Of a stretch of 64,000 nt of DNA, positions 44,220-53,035 are shown one piece after another (position 1 is the first letter of the stretch; every line of letters begins with the position of its first letter). Origin of the DNA: Cohnella phaseoli (GTDB lineage: Bacteria; Bacillota; Bacilli; Paenibacillales; Paenibacillaceae); assembly GCF_003386235.1 (NCBI RefSeq), contig NZ_QRDZ01000006.1:1-64000 (forward strand), written 5' to 3'. A program made the translations under genes and the position numbers. The notes beneath the pieces were generated by a model. The model made no database searches. It was not told the origin of the DNA and saw nothing but the letters and a program-made list of their open reading frames with translations.

Positions 44220-44239
44220 CTGTGTAAAGGGAGAGGTAC

Positions 44240-45142
44240 ATGGCTCAGCCGTTAGAAAAACAGCAAGCAAAGCCGCATCTTGCGGAAGAATGGGTCGGCA
44301 GAATTTATACGCTGCTTTGCATCGCGTTTCTTATTCTCACCATTGTCTCGATCGTTTATTTCGTCGCTTCCAAAGGACTTAGCACTTTTTTCGTTAACCA
44401 TGTGAACGTCATCGATTTGTTGACGGGCTTGAAGTGGGCTCCGGATGGAGAGCCTGCGGTATTCGGCGCTTTACCGTTTATTTTCGGCTCTTTCAGCACC
44501 TCGCTGCTAGCCGCGGCGATCGCCGCGCCGCTTGGCTTCTGCGCATCGGTGTTCATGGTAGAGATCGCGCCTGGATTCGGGCGCAAGTACTTACAGCCGG
44601 TCATCGAGCTGCTGGCGGGCATTCCGTCCGTCGTCTACGGCTTCGTCGGTTTGAGCGTCGTCGTTCCGTTTTTTCGCGACGTGTTTCCCGGCCAAGGCGT
44701 CGGCATCGCAGCCGGAGCGGTCGTGCTTTCGATTATGATTTTGCCTACGATTACGACAATAGCGACCGACGCGCTGGCCGCGCTGCCGAAGGGATTAAAG
44801 GAAGGCTCCTTCGCGCTGGGGGCCACCCGTTGGCAAACGATATACCGCATTGTGCTGCCGACGACGCTTCCCGCGCTCATGACGGGCATCGTGCTCGGCA
44901 TCGCCCGGGCCTTCGGAGAAGCGCTGGCCGTGCAGATGGTCATCGGCAACGCGCCGCACATTCCGCGCTCGCTGTTCGAATCCGCTTCGACCTTGACCAG
45001 CGCGATTACGTTGAGCATGGGCAACACGGCGATGGGCAGCGTCGCTAACAACGCCTTGTGGTCGCTTGCGCTCATTCTGATGATGATGACCTTCGTCTTC
45101 GTCTTCATCGTGCGCTGGCTGGAAAGGAGATCGAAGCTATGA
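44240..45142 (+). CDS. pstC: Phosphate ABC transporter permease PstC2
   Basis: A 300-residue permease with six spans and the EAA loop ALPKGLKEGSFALGATRWQTIYRI. The start has AAAGGGAGAG upstream. It pairs with PstA2, whose ATG overlaps the stop. Compared with PstC1 it lacks the long polar leader. Confidence 0.93.
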   Translation: MAQPLEKQQAKPHLAEEWVGRIYTLLCIAFLILTIVSIVYFVASKGLSTFFVNHVNVIDLLTGLKWAPDGEPAVFGALPFIFGSFSTSLLAAAIAAPLGFCASVFMVEIAPGFGRKYLQPVIELLAGIPSVVYGFVGLSVVVPFFRDVFPGQGVGIAAGAVVLSIMILPTITTIATDALAALPKGLKEGSFALGATRWQTIYRIVLPTTLPALMTGIVLGIARAFGEALAVQMVIGNAPHIPRSLFESASTLTSAITLSMGNTAMGSVANNALWSLALILMMMTFVFVFIVRWLERRSKL

Positions 45143-46026
45143 GCGCCAAAACCGCAAATAAAATCGCGACCGGGGTTATCGTCTCGGTGGCCGGCCTGAT
45201 CGTTCTTGTCCTTGCCGGCTTGCTCGGATTCATTCTCGTCCGCGGGCTAGGACATATCAGCTTCGATTTCCTGACCTCCGCTCCGGAAACGATCCGCAGA
45301 GGCGGCGGCATCGGTCCGCAGCTGTTCAACTCGGTGTTCCTGCTCGTTCTGACGATGATCATTACGATTCCGCTCGGCCTGGGGGCCGGCATCTATATGA
45401 GCGAATACGCGCCGGCCAATAAGGTTACGAACAGCATTCGCCTGGTCGTCGAAGTGCTTTCCTCCGTTCCTTCTATCATCGTCGGTCTGTTCGGCTTGTT
45501 GGTGCTCGTTAACCTGTTCGGCTTCGGATTTTCGCTCTTTGCCGGAGCGCTCGCGCTGACCGTGTTTAACTTGCCGCTGATGGTGCGGATTACCGAGCAG
45601 GGGCTGCGCGGCGTACCGAGAGAGCAGAAGGAAGCAAGTCTTGCGCTTGGCTTGTCCAAGTGGAAGACAATTACTTCGGTCATGCTGCCGATCGCAATGC
45701 CGGTCATTCTGACAGGCACGATTCTTGCCGCTGGTCGCGTGTTCGGCGAAGCCGCCGCGCTGCTGTTTACCGCAGGCATGAGCTCGCCGAGACTTGACTT
45801 CACCGACTGGAATCCGTTCAGCCCGTTCTCGCCGCTGAATCCGTTCCGTCCGGCCGAAACGCTGGCGGTACACATCTGGAAAATCAATTCCGAGGGCCTG
45901 GCGCCCGACGCGAAGGAAATTGCGGCCGGAGCTTCCGCCGTGCTCGTCATCGCCGTGCTGCTGTTCAACTTCGGCGCAAGATGGCTGGGACGTTATTTGC
46001 ACCGCAAGTTTACGGCTATTAAATAG
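45139..46026 (+). CDS. pstA: Phosphate ABC transporter permease PstA2
   Basis: A 295-residue permease (MSAKTANKI...) with six spans and the EAA loop [24 protein letters not shown]. The ATG at 45139 overlaps the pstC2 stop (ATGA) and has AAGGAG upstream; a longer frame through pstC2 is not the gene. pstB follows after 17 bases. Confidence 0.92.
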   Translation: MSAKTANKIATGVIVSVAGLIVLVLAGLLGFILVRGLGHISFDFLTSAPETIRRGGGIGPQLFNSVFLLVLTMIITIPLGLGAGIYMSEYAPANKVTNSIRLVVEVLSSVPSIIVGLFGLLVLVNLFGFGFSLFAGALALTVFNLPLMVRITEQGLRGVPREQKEASLALGLSKWKTITSVMLPIAMPVILTGTILAAGRVFGEAAALLFTAGMSSPRLDFTDWNPFSPFSPLNPFRPAETLAVHIWKINSEGLAPDAKEIAAGASAVLVIAVLLFNFGARWLGRYLHRKFTAIK

Positions 46027-46043
46027 AAGGGGGATGGAACCGG

Positions 46044-46802
46044 ATGGAAGCCATCGGGATGTCCACCAATGATTTGAGCGTCTATTATGCCGAGAAGCAA
46101 GCCGTTAAACGCGTATCGCTGGATTTTCGGGCGAAGCAGGTGACGGCGCTTATCGGCCCTTCCGGCTGCGGAAAATCGACGTTCCTGAGAAGTTTGAACC
46201 GGATGAACGATCTGATTCCCGATTGCCGCATTACGGGAGAAATCTGGATTCGGGATCGCAATATCAACGATAAGACGACCGACGTCGTCTCTCTGCGCCA
46301 ACGCATCGGCATGGTGTGGCAGCGGCCGAATCCGTTCCATAAATCGATCTACGAGAACATCGCGTTCGGCCCTCGTTATCATGGAACGAAGAACAAGAAG
46401 AAGCTGGACGAAATCGTCGAGCAGTCCCTGCGCAAAGCCGCGCTCTGGGAGGAGACGAAGGATCGTCTGCACAATTCCGCGCTCGCCTTGTCGGGCGGAC
46501 AGCAGCAGCGGCTGTGCATCGCGAGATCGATCGCGGTCAAGCCCGACATTATCCTGATGGATGAGCCGGCCTCGGCGCTGGATCCGGTGTCGACCTCGAA
46601 GATCGAGGAGCTGATCGCCGAGCTGAAGCAGGAATTTTGCATCGTCATCGTTACCCACAACATGCACCAAGCGGCAAGGGTATCGGATAAGACGGCCTTT
46701 TTCCTAAACGGGGAAGTCGTGGAGCACGACGTGACGACGAACATTTTTACGAATCCGCAGAAGCAGGAGACAAGCGACTATATCAGCGGGCGGTTCGGAT
46801 AA
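46044..46802 (+). CDS. pstB: Phosphate ABC transporter ATPase PstB (first copy)
   Basis: A 252-residue PstB. Walker A is GPSGCGKST, the PstB-specific loop reads [13 protein letters not shown] and [22 protein letters not shown], the signature is [14 protein letters not shown], and Walker B is [30 protein letters not shown] is the switch region. The ATG at 46044 follows GAAGGGGG. It is one of two adjacent pstB genes, which together may serve both permease pairs. Confidence 0.93.
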   Translation: MEAIGMSTNDLSVYYAEKQAVKRVSLDFRAKQVTALIGPSGCGKSTFLRSLNRMNDLIPDCRITGEIWIRDRNINDKTTDVVSLRQRIGMVWQRPNPFHKSIYENIAFGPRYHGTKNKKKLDEIVEQSLRKAALWEETKDRLHNSALALSGGQQQRLCIARSIAVKPDIILMDEPASALDPVSTSKIEELIAELKQEFCIVIVTHNMHQAARVSDKTAFFLNGEVVEHDVTTNIFTNPQKQETSDYISGRFG

Positions 46803-46844
46803 AGCGCCGTCGGCGCCAGTACATCAGACAAGAGGAGAATGGCC

Positions 46845-47600
46845 ATGAACTCCATTATCGAGATCGACAACCTGAACTTGTATTACGGAGACTTTCATGC
46901 TTTGAAAAGCGTCAATATGGAAATTCCGGAGAAGGCCATTACCGCGTTCATCGGCCCCTCGGGCTGCGGAAAATCGACGCTGCTGCGCACATTCAATCGA
47001 ATGAACGATATGATCGCCGGCACGCGCATCGAAGGCAAGGTTGAAATTGCCGGCACCGACATCTACTCGGGAGACGTTGACGTCGAGACGCTGCGCAAGC
47101 GAGTCGGAATGGTGTTCCAGCAGCCGAATCCGTTCCCGAAATCGATCTACGACAACGTTGCCTACGGCCCTCGTCTGCATGGCATTACCGAACGTAAGAA
47201 GCTGGATGAGATCGTGGAGACGAGTCTGCGCTCCGCTGCGCTGTGGAACGAAGTGAAGGATCATCTGAAGCGTTCCGCGAACAGCATCTCCGGCGGGCAG
47301 CAGCAGCGGCTGTGCATCGCGCGGGCGTTGGCCGTCGAGCCGGACATTCTGCTGATGGACGAAGCGACGTCGGCGCTGGATCCGATCTCCACGCTGAAGA
47401 TCGAAGAGCTGGCTCAGGAGCTGAAGGACCGTTATACGATCGTCATGGTTACGCATAACATGCACCAGGCAGCGAGGGTGTCGCAGCAGACCGTGTTTTT
47501 CCTGAACGGGGAAGTCGTCGAGTATTCGGAGACGGAGCGGTTGTTCTCCAATCCGACGGATCAGCGCACGGAAGATTATATTAGCGGACGGTTCGGCTGA
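46845..47600 (+). CDS. pstB: Phosphate ABC transporter ATPase PstB (second copy)
   Basis: A 251-residue PstB very like the first copy, with [58 protein letters not shown] and [14 protein letters not shown]. Walker B has DEA instead of DEP. The ATG at 46845 has AGAGGAG at 8 bases; the ATG at 46839 is too close to that site. phoU follows after 22 bases. Confidence 0.93.
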   Translation: MNSIIEIDNLNLYYGDFHALKSVNMEIPEKAITAFIGPSGCGKSTLLRTFNRMNDMIAGTRIEGKVEIAGTDIYSGDVDVETLRKRVGMVFQQPNPFPKSIYDNVAYGPRLHGITERKKLDEIVETSLRSAALWNEVKDHLKRSANSISGGQQQRLCIARALAVEPDILLMDEATSALDPISTLKIEELAQELKDRYTIVMVTHNMHQAARVSQQTVFFLNGEVVEYSETERLFSNPTDQRTEDYISGRFG

Positions 47601-47622
47601 AGCCGGGGGAGGACGGAGAAGA

Positions 47623-48285
47623 ATGATGGTCAAAAGACAGGAATTCGATCACGGGCTGGAAGAAATTACGCAATTGCTGGTTGAGATGGGCGGCCGTACG
47701 GAGAAGGCGCTCATCGAATCGATGGAAGCGCTGAAGAACACCGATGTGGAGACGGCGAAAAAAATCGTTCAATCCGATTCCGAGCTTAATCAGCTGGAAG
47801 AGAAAATCAGCGAGATCGGCGCGAAGCTGATCGCGACCCAGCAGCCGGTTGCCAAGGATTTGCGTCGCATTCTGATTGCGTTCAAAATTTCCAGCGATCT
47901 CGAGCGGATGGGAGACTTGGCAGTAGACATCGCCAAAGTCGTCATTCGTCTCGACGGACAGCCGCTGATCAAGCCGCTGCTCGACTTGCCGAGAATGGCG
48001 GACATTGTGGCGGTCATGATTCGGGAGTCGCTTCATTCGTACGTTACGGAGAACGTCGACCTGGCTTACAAGAGTGCGAAGGACGACGATCAGGTCGACG
48101 CTTTGTACTCGCAAATTATTCGCGAGCTGTTCTCGCTGATGGTCGAAAATCCGAAGACGGTCGGCCAGGCGATGCTGCTCAGCTTTGTCGGGCGGTACAT
48201 CGAACGGATTGCCGATCACGCGACGAACATTGCGGAGAGCGTCGTCTACCTGATGACGGGCAAACGTCCGGATTTAAACCAATAG
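47623..48285 (+). CDS. phoU: Phosphate transport regulator PhoU
   Basis: A 220-residue all-helical protein with two PhoU three-helix repeats. The metal-binding motifs are DLERMGDLAVDIAK (first) and YIERIADHATNIAES (second). PhoU links Pst activity to the PhoR/PhoB-type sensor and limits phosphate uptake. The start (ATG ATG) has GACGGAGAAG upstream. It closes the second pst operon, as usual. The last residues read TGKRPDLNQ. Confidence 0.95.
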   Translation: MMVKRQEFDHGLEEITQLLVEMGGRTEKALIESMEALKNTDVETAKKIVQSDSELNQLEEKISEIGAKLIATQQPVAKDLRRILIAFKISSDLERMGDLAVDIAKVVIRLDGQPLIKPLLDLPRMADIVAVMIRESLHSYVTENVDLAYKSAKDDDQVDALYSQIIRELFSLMVENPKTVGQAMLLSFVGRYIERIADHATNIAESVVYLMTGKRPDLNQ

Positions 48286-48369
48286 GCTAGCTTCAGGTCG
48301 AGAGCCCCGGATTGGATGCGGAATGTGGGCTTGTTGGGGCGTCTAACGGTCTGACTTCCAATAATGCAG

Positions 48370-48399
48370 TTGACAACATGCTCTAGGCTGTGCTATATA
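48370..48399 (+). promoter_or_regulatory. Strong sigma-A promoter
   Basis: TTGACA (48370-48375), 18-base spacer, TATATA (48394-48399). The -35 is a perfect consensus. It should drive the regulator at 48760 through a long leader, or a short RNA ending at the hairpin at 48695. Confidence 0.65.
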
Positions 48400-48471
48400 G
48401 GTTGAACCAAAGACGCGTTGAAGAGACGACCCCATGAAATGGAGAAAGTGAATCGGGTCATTACTTCAAAG

Positions 48472-48688
48472 GGCTGTTCCATAAGCAGAGTTGCTTGGAC
48501 GATCGATAGACAAAAAAGGGGGATGTACCTCCTGGAGGCCGCCTCATACGCTCCTGAAATCACCGATTAACGGGTTTCCCAACTCAGATTTCAGGAGCGT
48601 AAAAGCATCGGAAGGAGATACATACCCCTGTCACCTTTAGCGTCGATCTTCCTCCGGAGCAACTTGAAAGGCTTGTGGGACAACTCTA
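48472..48688. mobile_element. Small mobile-element-like block with hairpin
   Basis: A left end GGCTGTTCCATAAGCAGAG (48473-48491) resembles the inverted right end (GAGTTGTCCCACAAGCC on the other strand, 48671-48687). Inside is a perfect 15-bp inverted repeat, TACGCTCCTGAAATC (48547-48561) and its complement (48587-48601). A related left half lies at 23766-23811. No transposase gene is present, so it is a MITE-like relic. Confidence 0.5.
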
Positions 48689-48694
48689 CGGGAA

Positions 48695-48718
48695 ACCGCC
48701 CCTTTTGGGCGGTTTTTC
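48695..48718 (+). terminator. Terminator-like hairpin before the regulator gene
   Basis: ACCGCCC (48695-48701) pairs with GGGCGGT (48707-48713), followed by TTTTTC. It lies only 40 bases before the ATG at 48760, so it could stop transcripts from the promoter at 48370 or act as an attenuator. Confidence 0.75.
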
Positions 48719-48759
48719 GCTTTTTATCGCCATCATCGGCAAACGAACGGAGGATTTAT

Positions 48760-50133
48760 ATGGATGACGTATACGATTCGAATAAAAATCAGAGTCAGGA
48801 TCAGAATCAGGGAATTTCCATCGGCGTTATCGGCCCGGATGCCCTGGTGAAGCGAATATTGCAAGTTCTGAAAGCGTTCCCGTCCTTTAAGCCGGTGGTG
48901 CGGACTTATGAGGAGGACGATTCGGCGCCGCGGTTGGCCGAAGAGATTGCGGACGAAGTGGAGGTCATTCTCGTATCGGGGCCGCTCCCTTACCGTCGAA
49001 TTCGAGAGGAAGCGAATGTGAAGACGGCGCTGCATTTCGTGCCGCTGACCGATACCGGCTTTTACCGGGCGCTGGCTCGGCTGATCAATGCGTTAGGAAC
49101 GGACCAAAGCCTGCGCTTGTCCATCGATACGCTAGGCGAGCAGATGGTGGACAAATTTCTGAAGGAGATCGGGGAATCCCGCGTTCAAGCGGATCATTAC
49201 GACGGATCGGCCTATCCAACGCGCGAAGAGCTGATTGCGTTTCATCGCGAACGGTTCGAAGCCGGGATAAGCGACGGGGCGTTGACCGCCGAAGGGGCGG
49301 TGGCGCTGGCGCTGACGAAGCTCGGCATCCCGAACGAATGGGTAATCCCGACGGATCAGAACATTACGGTCGCGCTGGAGCGAGCGCTGCTGTCGACGGA
49401 AACCCGCCGGAGCAAAGAAGCGCAGATTGTCGTTGGGCTGCTGAACGCGGATCATTTCGAGAAAAGGATTCACGGCCATACGACTGAGCACGACGTGCAG
49501 AGATTTAAGTTGGATATCCACCGTATGCTGCTTGATTACGTAGAGTCGCTGGACGGCTATTTGACCCCTCTCGGAGGGGACGAGTATTTATTTTTTACGA
49601 CGCGGGGCATCTTCGAGCGGGAGACCGGCGGCTACAAAACGATCCCGTTGGGCAGGCAAGCTTTTCGGAAATTCGGCCTATCGCTTAGCATCGGCATCGG
49701 CTTCGGGCGCTCTGCCAACGAAGCGGGCACGCACGCGAGAGCCGCGCTGCGCAAAGCGAAGGAGGCCGGAGGGGATACGTGCTTTATCGTGCGCGAGGAC
49801 AAGACGCTGATCGGACCGCTGGCGATGGCGGATTCGCTTGAACAGGATTTGTCGATTACGGATGCAGAGCTGCTTCGGCGAACGGAGAGCGCGGGCATGA
49901 CGTCCGCTTATTTGAGCAAGCTGCTCGCCCAAACGGCTCGCACCGGCAGGACGGATTATATGGCGCACGAGCTGGCCGTACTGCTTAACGTGACCGTCCG
50001 AACGGCGCACAGGCTTATTTTACAATGGATGGATCATAACCTGGTTCGAATCGTTGGCGTGGAGAAGGTTCCGAAGGGGCGGCCGCGGCAAATTTTCCGG
50101 TTCGTCTTTCTGGCGGACGAAAGCTGGAAGTAA
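48760..50133 (+). CDS. Transcriptional regulator with GGDEF/GTP-cyclohydrolase-III-like domain
   Basis: A 457-residue protein of three parts. Residues about 18-115 form an alpha/beta sensor-like domain (SIGVIGPDALVKRILQVLK, VEVILVSGPLPYRRI). Residues about 225-375 look like a degenerate GGDEF or GTP-cyclohydrolase-III-type domain (VVGLLNADHFEKRIHGH, LTPLGGDEYLFF, LSLSIGIGFG, ARAALRKAKEAGGDT). Residues about 395-457 form a winged-helix DNA-binding domain (HELAVLLNVTVRTAHRLILQWMDHNLV). This architecture suggests a nucleotide- or metabolite-sensing regulator of the operon downstream (epimerase, DHDPS-like, sda). I do not know a named member. The ATG at 48760 has CGGAGG upstream. Confidence 0.7.
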   Translation: MDDVYDSNKNQSQDQNQGISIGVIGPDALVKRILQVLKAFPSFKPVVRTYEEDDSAPRLAEEIADEVEVILVSGPLPYRRIREEANVKTALHFVPLTDTGFYRALARLINALGTDQSLRLSIDTLGEQMVDKFLKEIGESRVQADHYDGSAYPTREELIAFHRERFEAGISDGALTAEGAVALALTKLGIPNEWVIPTDQNITVALERALLSTETRRSKEAQIVVGLLNADHFEKRIHGHTTEHDVQRFKLDIHRMLLDYVESLDGYLTPLGGDEYLFFTTRGIFERETGGYKTIPLGRQAFRKFGLSLSIGIGFGRSANEAGTHARAALRKAKEAGGDTCFIVREDKTLIGPLAMADSLEQDLSITDAELLRRTESAGMTSAYLSKLLAQTARTGRTDYMAHELAVLLNVTVRTAHRLILQWMDHNLVRIVGVEKVPKGRPRQIFRFVFLADESWK

Positions 50134-50250
50134 GCGAGGGCATGGAAAGTCCGGCCTTCCGACGATTTACAGACGACTTAAAGATTTGTCTTTTAATAAG
50201 AGGGGGGATTATGATGAACTTATTCTCGACAACGGAAGGAGAAAGATTGG

Positions 50251-51267
50251 ATGAAATCGATTGAAGAGCTGGAGGCCAAGCTGGCCGAGCCTTCGGAGGC
50301 GCTGATTCGCGATATTGCCGCCATCGAGGGAGACATTCTGCTGCTGGGCGTTGGGGGCAAGATGGGGCCGAGCCTGGCCAAGCTGCTTATGAATGCAATT
50401 AAGCAAGCCGGAGCGAGCAATCGGGTGATCGGGGCGTCGCGTTTTTCGGAGAAGGGGCTGCGGGAGCAGCTGGAGGCCGAGGGCATCGAAACGATCGCGT
50501 GCGACCTGCTTAACGAGGAACAATTGCAAAGCTTGCCGGACGCTTCGAATGTCATCTACATGGCCGGCAACAAGTTCGGCACGACGGGCAACGAATCGTT
50601 CACTTGGGCGATGAATGCTTATCTGCCAGGCAGAGTCACGGAGAAGTATCGCAACTCGCGGATCGTCGTCTTTTCCTCGGGCAACGTGTATCCGTTTACG
50701 CCGGTTGGGAGCGGGGGAGCGGACGAAACGACGCCGCCTTCGCCGGTGGGGGAATACGGTCAATCCTGTCTGGGACGGGAGCGCGTATTCGAGCACTTCT
50801 CCAAAGTCCATTCAACGAAAATGCTTGTCTATCGTCTCAACTACGCCATCGACCTGCGCTACGGCGTACTGCTGGAAATCGCCAAGTCGGTGCAAGGCGG
50901 CAAACCGATCGACCTGACGATGGGGCATGCGAACATCATCTGGCAGGGAGACGCTAATGAGATTGCCATTCGCTCCCTGCTCGTTTGCGAAGCGCCCGCC
51001 CGCTTCCTGAACGTGACGGGTCCCGAGACGATGTCCATCCGCTGGGCGGCGGAGAAGTTCGGCGAGCGATTGGGAATCGAGCCGGTATTCACGGGAACCG
51101 AGTCCGACAATGCGCTGCTGAACAATTCAACGAAGTGCCATCAACTGTTCGGCTATCCCCGCGTCTCGCTGCTCCAAATGATCGATTGGGTTGCGGAATG
51201 GGTGGAGGCCGGCGGAGCGACCTTGAACAAGCCGACGCATTTCCAGGAACGAAAGGGGAAGTTTTGA
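50251..51267 (+). CDS. NAD-dependent epimerase/dehydratase family protein
   Basis: A 338-residue extended short-chain dehydrogenase. The NAD-binding motif is GVGGKMGPS, and NVIYMAGNKFG and VFSSGNVYPF follow the family pattern. The usual catalytic YxxxK is YGQSC here, with Cys where Lys is expected, so activity may be altered or the protein may act differently. The start at 50251 has GGAAGGAG before it. The DHDPS-like gene follows after 3 bases, so they are coupled. Substrate unknown. Confidence 0.8.
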   Translation: MKSIEELEAKLAEPSEALIRDIAAIEGDILLLGVGGKMGPSLAKLLMNAIKQAGASNRVIGASRFSEKGLREQLEAEGIETIACDLLNEEQLQSLPDASNVIYMAGNKFGTTGNESFTWAMNAYLPGRVTEKYRNSRIVVFSSGNVYPFTPVGSGGADETTPPSPVGEYGQSCLGRERVFEHFSKVHSTKMLVYRLNYAIDLRYGVLLEIAKSVQGGKPIDLTMGHANIIWQGDANEIAIRSLLVCEAPARFLNVTGPETMSIRWAAEKFGERLGIEPVFTGTESDNALLNNSTKCHQLFGYPRVSLLQMIDWVAEWVEAGGATLNKPTHFQERKGKF

Positions 51268-51270
51268 GCG

Positions 51271-52338
51271 ATGAGCGGGAGAAGAGAGCTTACGCCCGAG
51301 CTGAAGCGGGCGCTGCATGAGGGGCTGGTCATTCCGGCGCATCCGCTGGCGCTGAACGAGAACCGCCAACTGGACGAACGGCGTCAAAGAGCGCTTAGCC
51401 GTTACTATATCGCGTCTGGCGCGGGCGGCATCGCCGTCGGCGTTCATTCCACGCAATTCGAGATTCGCGAGCCGCAGCACAATTTGTTTGAGAAAGTGCT
51501 GCGCCTGGCATCCGAGGAGGTAGCGCGAGCGGGGCTGCAGCGTCCGTTTATACGCGTTGCGGGAATATGCGGGCCAACGGAGCAGGCGGTCGCGGAGGCC
51601 GAAACGTCCGCCTCGCTCGGGTACGATGCCGGATTGCTCAGTATGGGAGGGCTGCAAGGCTGGACTGAGGCGGACATTCTGAAACGGACGGAAAAGGTGG
51701 CGGATGTCATGCCGATCATCGGTTTCTACTTGCAGCCATCGGTGGGCGGCCGGACGTTCAGCTTCGACTTCTGGCGGGCGTTCGCCGACATTCCCGGCGT
51801 CGTGGCGATCAAAATGGCGCCGTTTAATCGCTACCAGACGATTGACGTCGTGCGTGCGGTGATCAGCTCCGAGCGGCGGGACGAAATCGCGCTGTATACA
51901 GGCAACGACGATAATATCGTTAACGACTTGTTGACCGTCTACAAGTTTCAGGCGGATGGCCGTGTTGTGGAGAAAAGAATCGTCGGAGGGCTGCTCGGCC
52001 ATTGGGCCGTATGGACGCACAAGGCGGTGGAACTGCTGGAGGAAATCAAACGCGTGCGGGAGCAAGGGAGCATTCCAGCGGAATGGCTGACCCGCAATGT
52101 TGAAGTTACCAACTCTAATGCAGCCTTTTTCGATCCTGCTCATGGGTTTGCAGGATGCATTCCAGGCATTCATGAGGTGCTGCGCAGACAGGGACTGCTG
52201 GAGGGAACATGGTGTCTCAATCCTCACGATCAGCTGTCGGAGGGGCAGAAGGAAGAGATCGATCGGGTGTATCGGGAATATCCGCATCTGAACGACGACG
52301 ATTTTGTGCGTCGAAATCTGGCCGAATGGCTGATCTAA
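51271..52338 (+). CDS. Dihydrodipicolinate synthase family protein
   Basis: A 355-residue aldolase-type barrel (DHDPS/NAL family). The Schiff-base Lys is in GVVAIKMAPFNRY, with the Tyr/Gly pattern IGFYLQPSVGG before it. It is longer than true DapA (about 290) and carries a C-terminal extension, so a role in sugar-acid or keto-acid cleavage is more likely than lysine synthesis. It is encoded between the epimerase and the serine dehydratase genes in a tight operon. Confidence 0.8.
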   Translation: MSGRRELTPELKRALHEGLVIPAHPLALNENRQLDERRQRALSRYYIASGAGGIAVGVHSTQFEIREPQHNLFEKVLRLASEEVARAGLQRPFIRVAGICGPTEQAVAEAETSASLGYDAGLLSMGGLQGWTEADILKRTEKVADVMPIIGFYLQPSVGGRTFSFDFWRAFADIPGVVAIKMAPFNRYQTIDVVRAVISSERRDEIALYTGNDDNIVNDLLTVYKFQADGRVVEKRIVGGLLGHWAVWTHKAVELLEEIKRVREQGSIPAEWLTRNVEVTNSNAAFFDPAHGFAGCIPGIHEVLRRQGLLEGTWCLNPHDQLSEGQKEEIDRVYREYPHLNDDDFVRRNLAEWLI

Positions 52339-52354
52339 AGGTTGTGAGCGGAAA

Positions 52355-53035
52355 ATGCGATTCAAAGACGTATTTTCGATTATCGGGCCGAGCATGATCG
52401 GCCCGTCCAGCTCGCATACGGCAGGCGCAGTCCGGCTCGGCCGAGTCGCCAGGGAGCTGCTCGGCGCAATGCCGAAGGAGGCTGACATTGTGTTCTACGG
52501 CTCTTTCGCGGCGACTTATGCCGGACATGGAACAGACGTGGCCGTTGTCGCGGGGCTGCTGAGGTTCGGCACGGACGATGCGCGAATTCCCGATTCGCTG
52601 CGGTTGGCGGCCGAGGCTGGGATGAAGGTGACGTTCCGGGCGGGAGCGGGAGCGGCCGTTCATCCGAATACGCTATCCGTGGAGCTGCGCTCGGACGATC
52701 GCTTCTGCAGGATGACCGGCTGCTCGATTGGCGGCGGCAATATCGAGGTGATTGAGGCTAGCGGCTTTGACCTGCGTTTTACGGCCGATTATCCGACGAC
52801 GATTGTGTTTCATGGCGACCGTACCGGGGTGCTTGCGGATATTACGCGGCTGCTAAGCGGGGCGAATGTCAACATCGGCTATATGGACGTCGACCGCAAA
52901 GGCAGGCTTGGAGAGGCGGCAACGGCCGTTGAGACGGACGGGGGGCTCTCCGACGATCTGCTGGAGGAAATTCGGAGGCTGCCTGGCGTGACCGGCATAA
53001 GCTATATCGATCTGAATGGCGGTGCAGAGGCATGA
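52355..53035 (+). CDS. sdaAB: L-serine dehydratase, beta subunit
   Basis: A 226-residue beta chain of the iron-sulfur L-serine deaminase, which makes pyruvate and ammonia from serine. The SDH-beta motif GPSMIGPSSSHTAGAVRLG opens the protein; an ACT domain fills about 148-220 (TTIVFHGDRTGVLADITRLLSGANVNIGYM). The start at 52355 has only a weak site. The stop overlaps sdaAA (ATGA). Length and order fit the Bacillus type with separate chains. Confidence 0.92.
   Translation: MRFKDVFSIIGPSMIGPSSSHTAGAVRLGRVARELLGAMPKEADIVFYGSFAATYAGHGTDVAVVAGLLRFGTDDARIPDSLRLAAEAGMKVTFRAGAGAAVHPNTLSVELRSDDRFCRMTGCSIGGGNIEVIEASGFDLRFTADYPTTIVFHGDRTGVLADITRLLSGANVNIGYMDVDRKGRLGEAATAVETDGGLSDDLLEEIRRLPGVTGISYIDLNGGAEA

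Larger units (their letters stand above)
48286..48759. other. phoU downstream gap with promoter, repeat and terminator
   Basis: About 470 bases with no gene. From left to right: a strong promoter at 48370, a mobile-element-like block at 48472-48688 with a 15-bp hairpin, a terminator-like hairpin at 48695, and the ribosome binding site CGGAGGATT before 48760. A transcript from the promoter would carry a leader of about 350 bases before the regulator gene. Confidence 0.7.
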
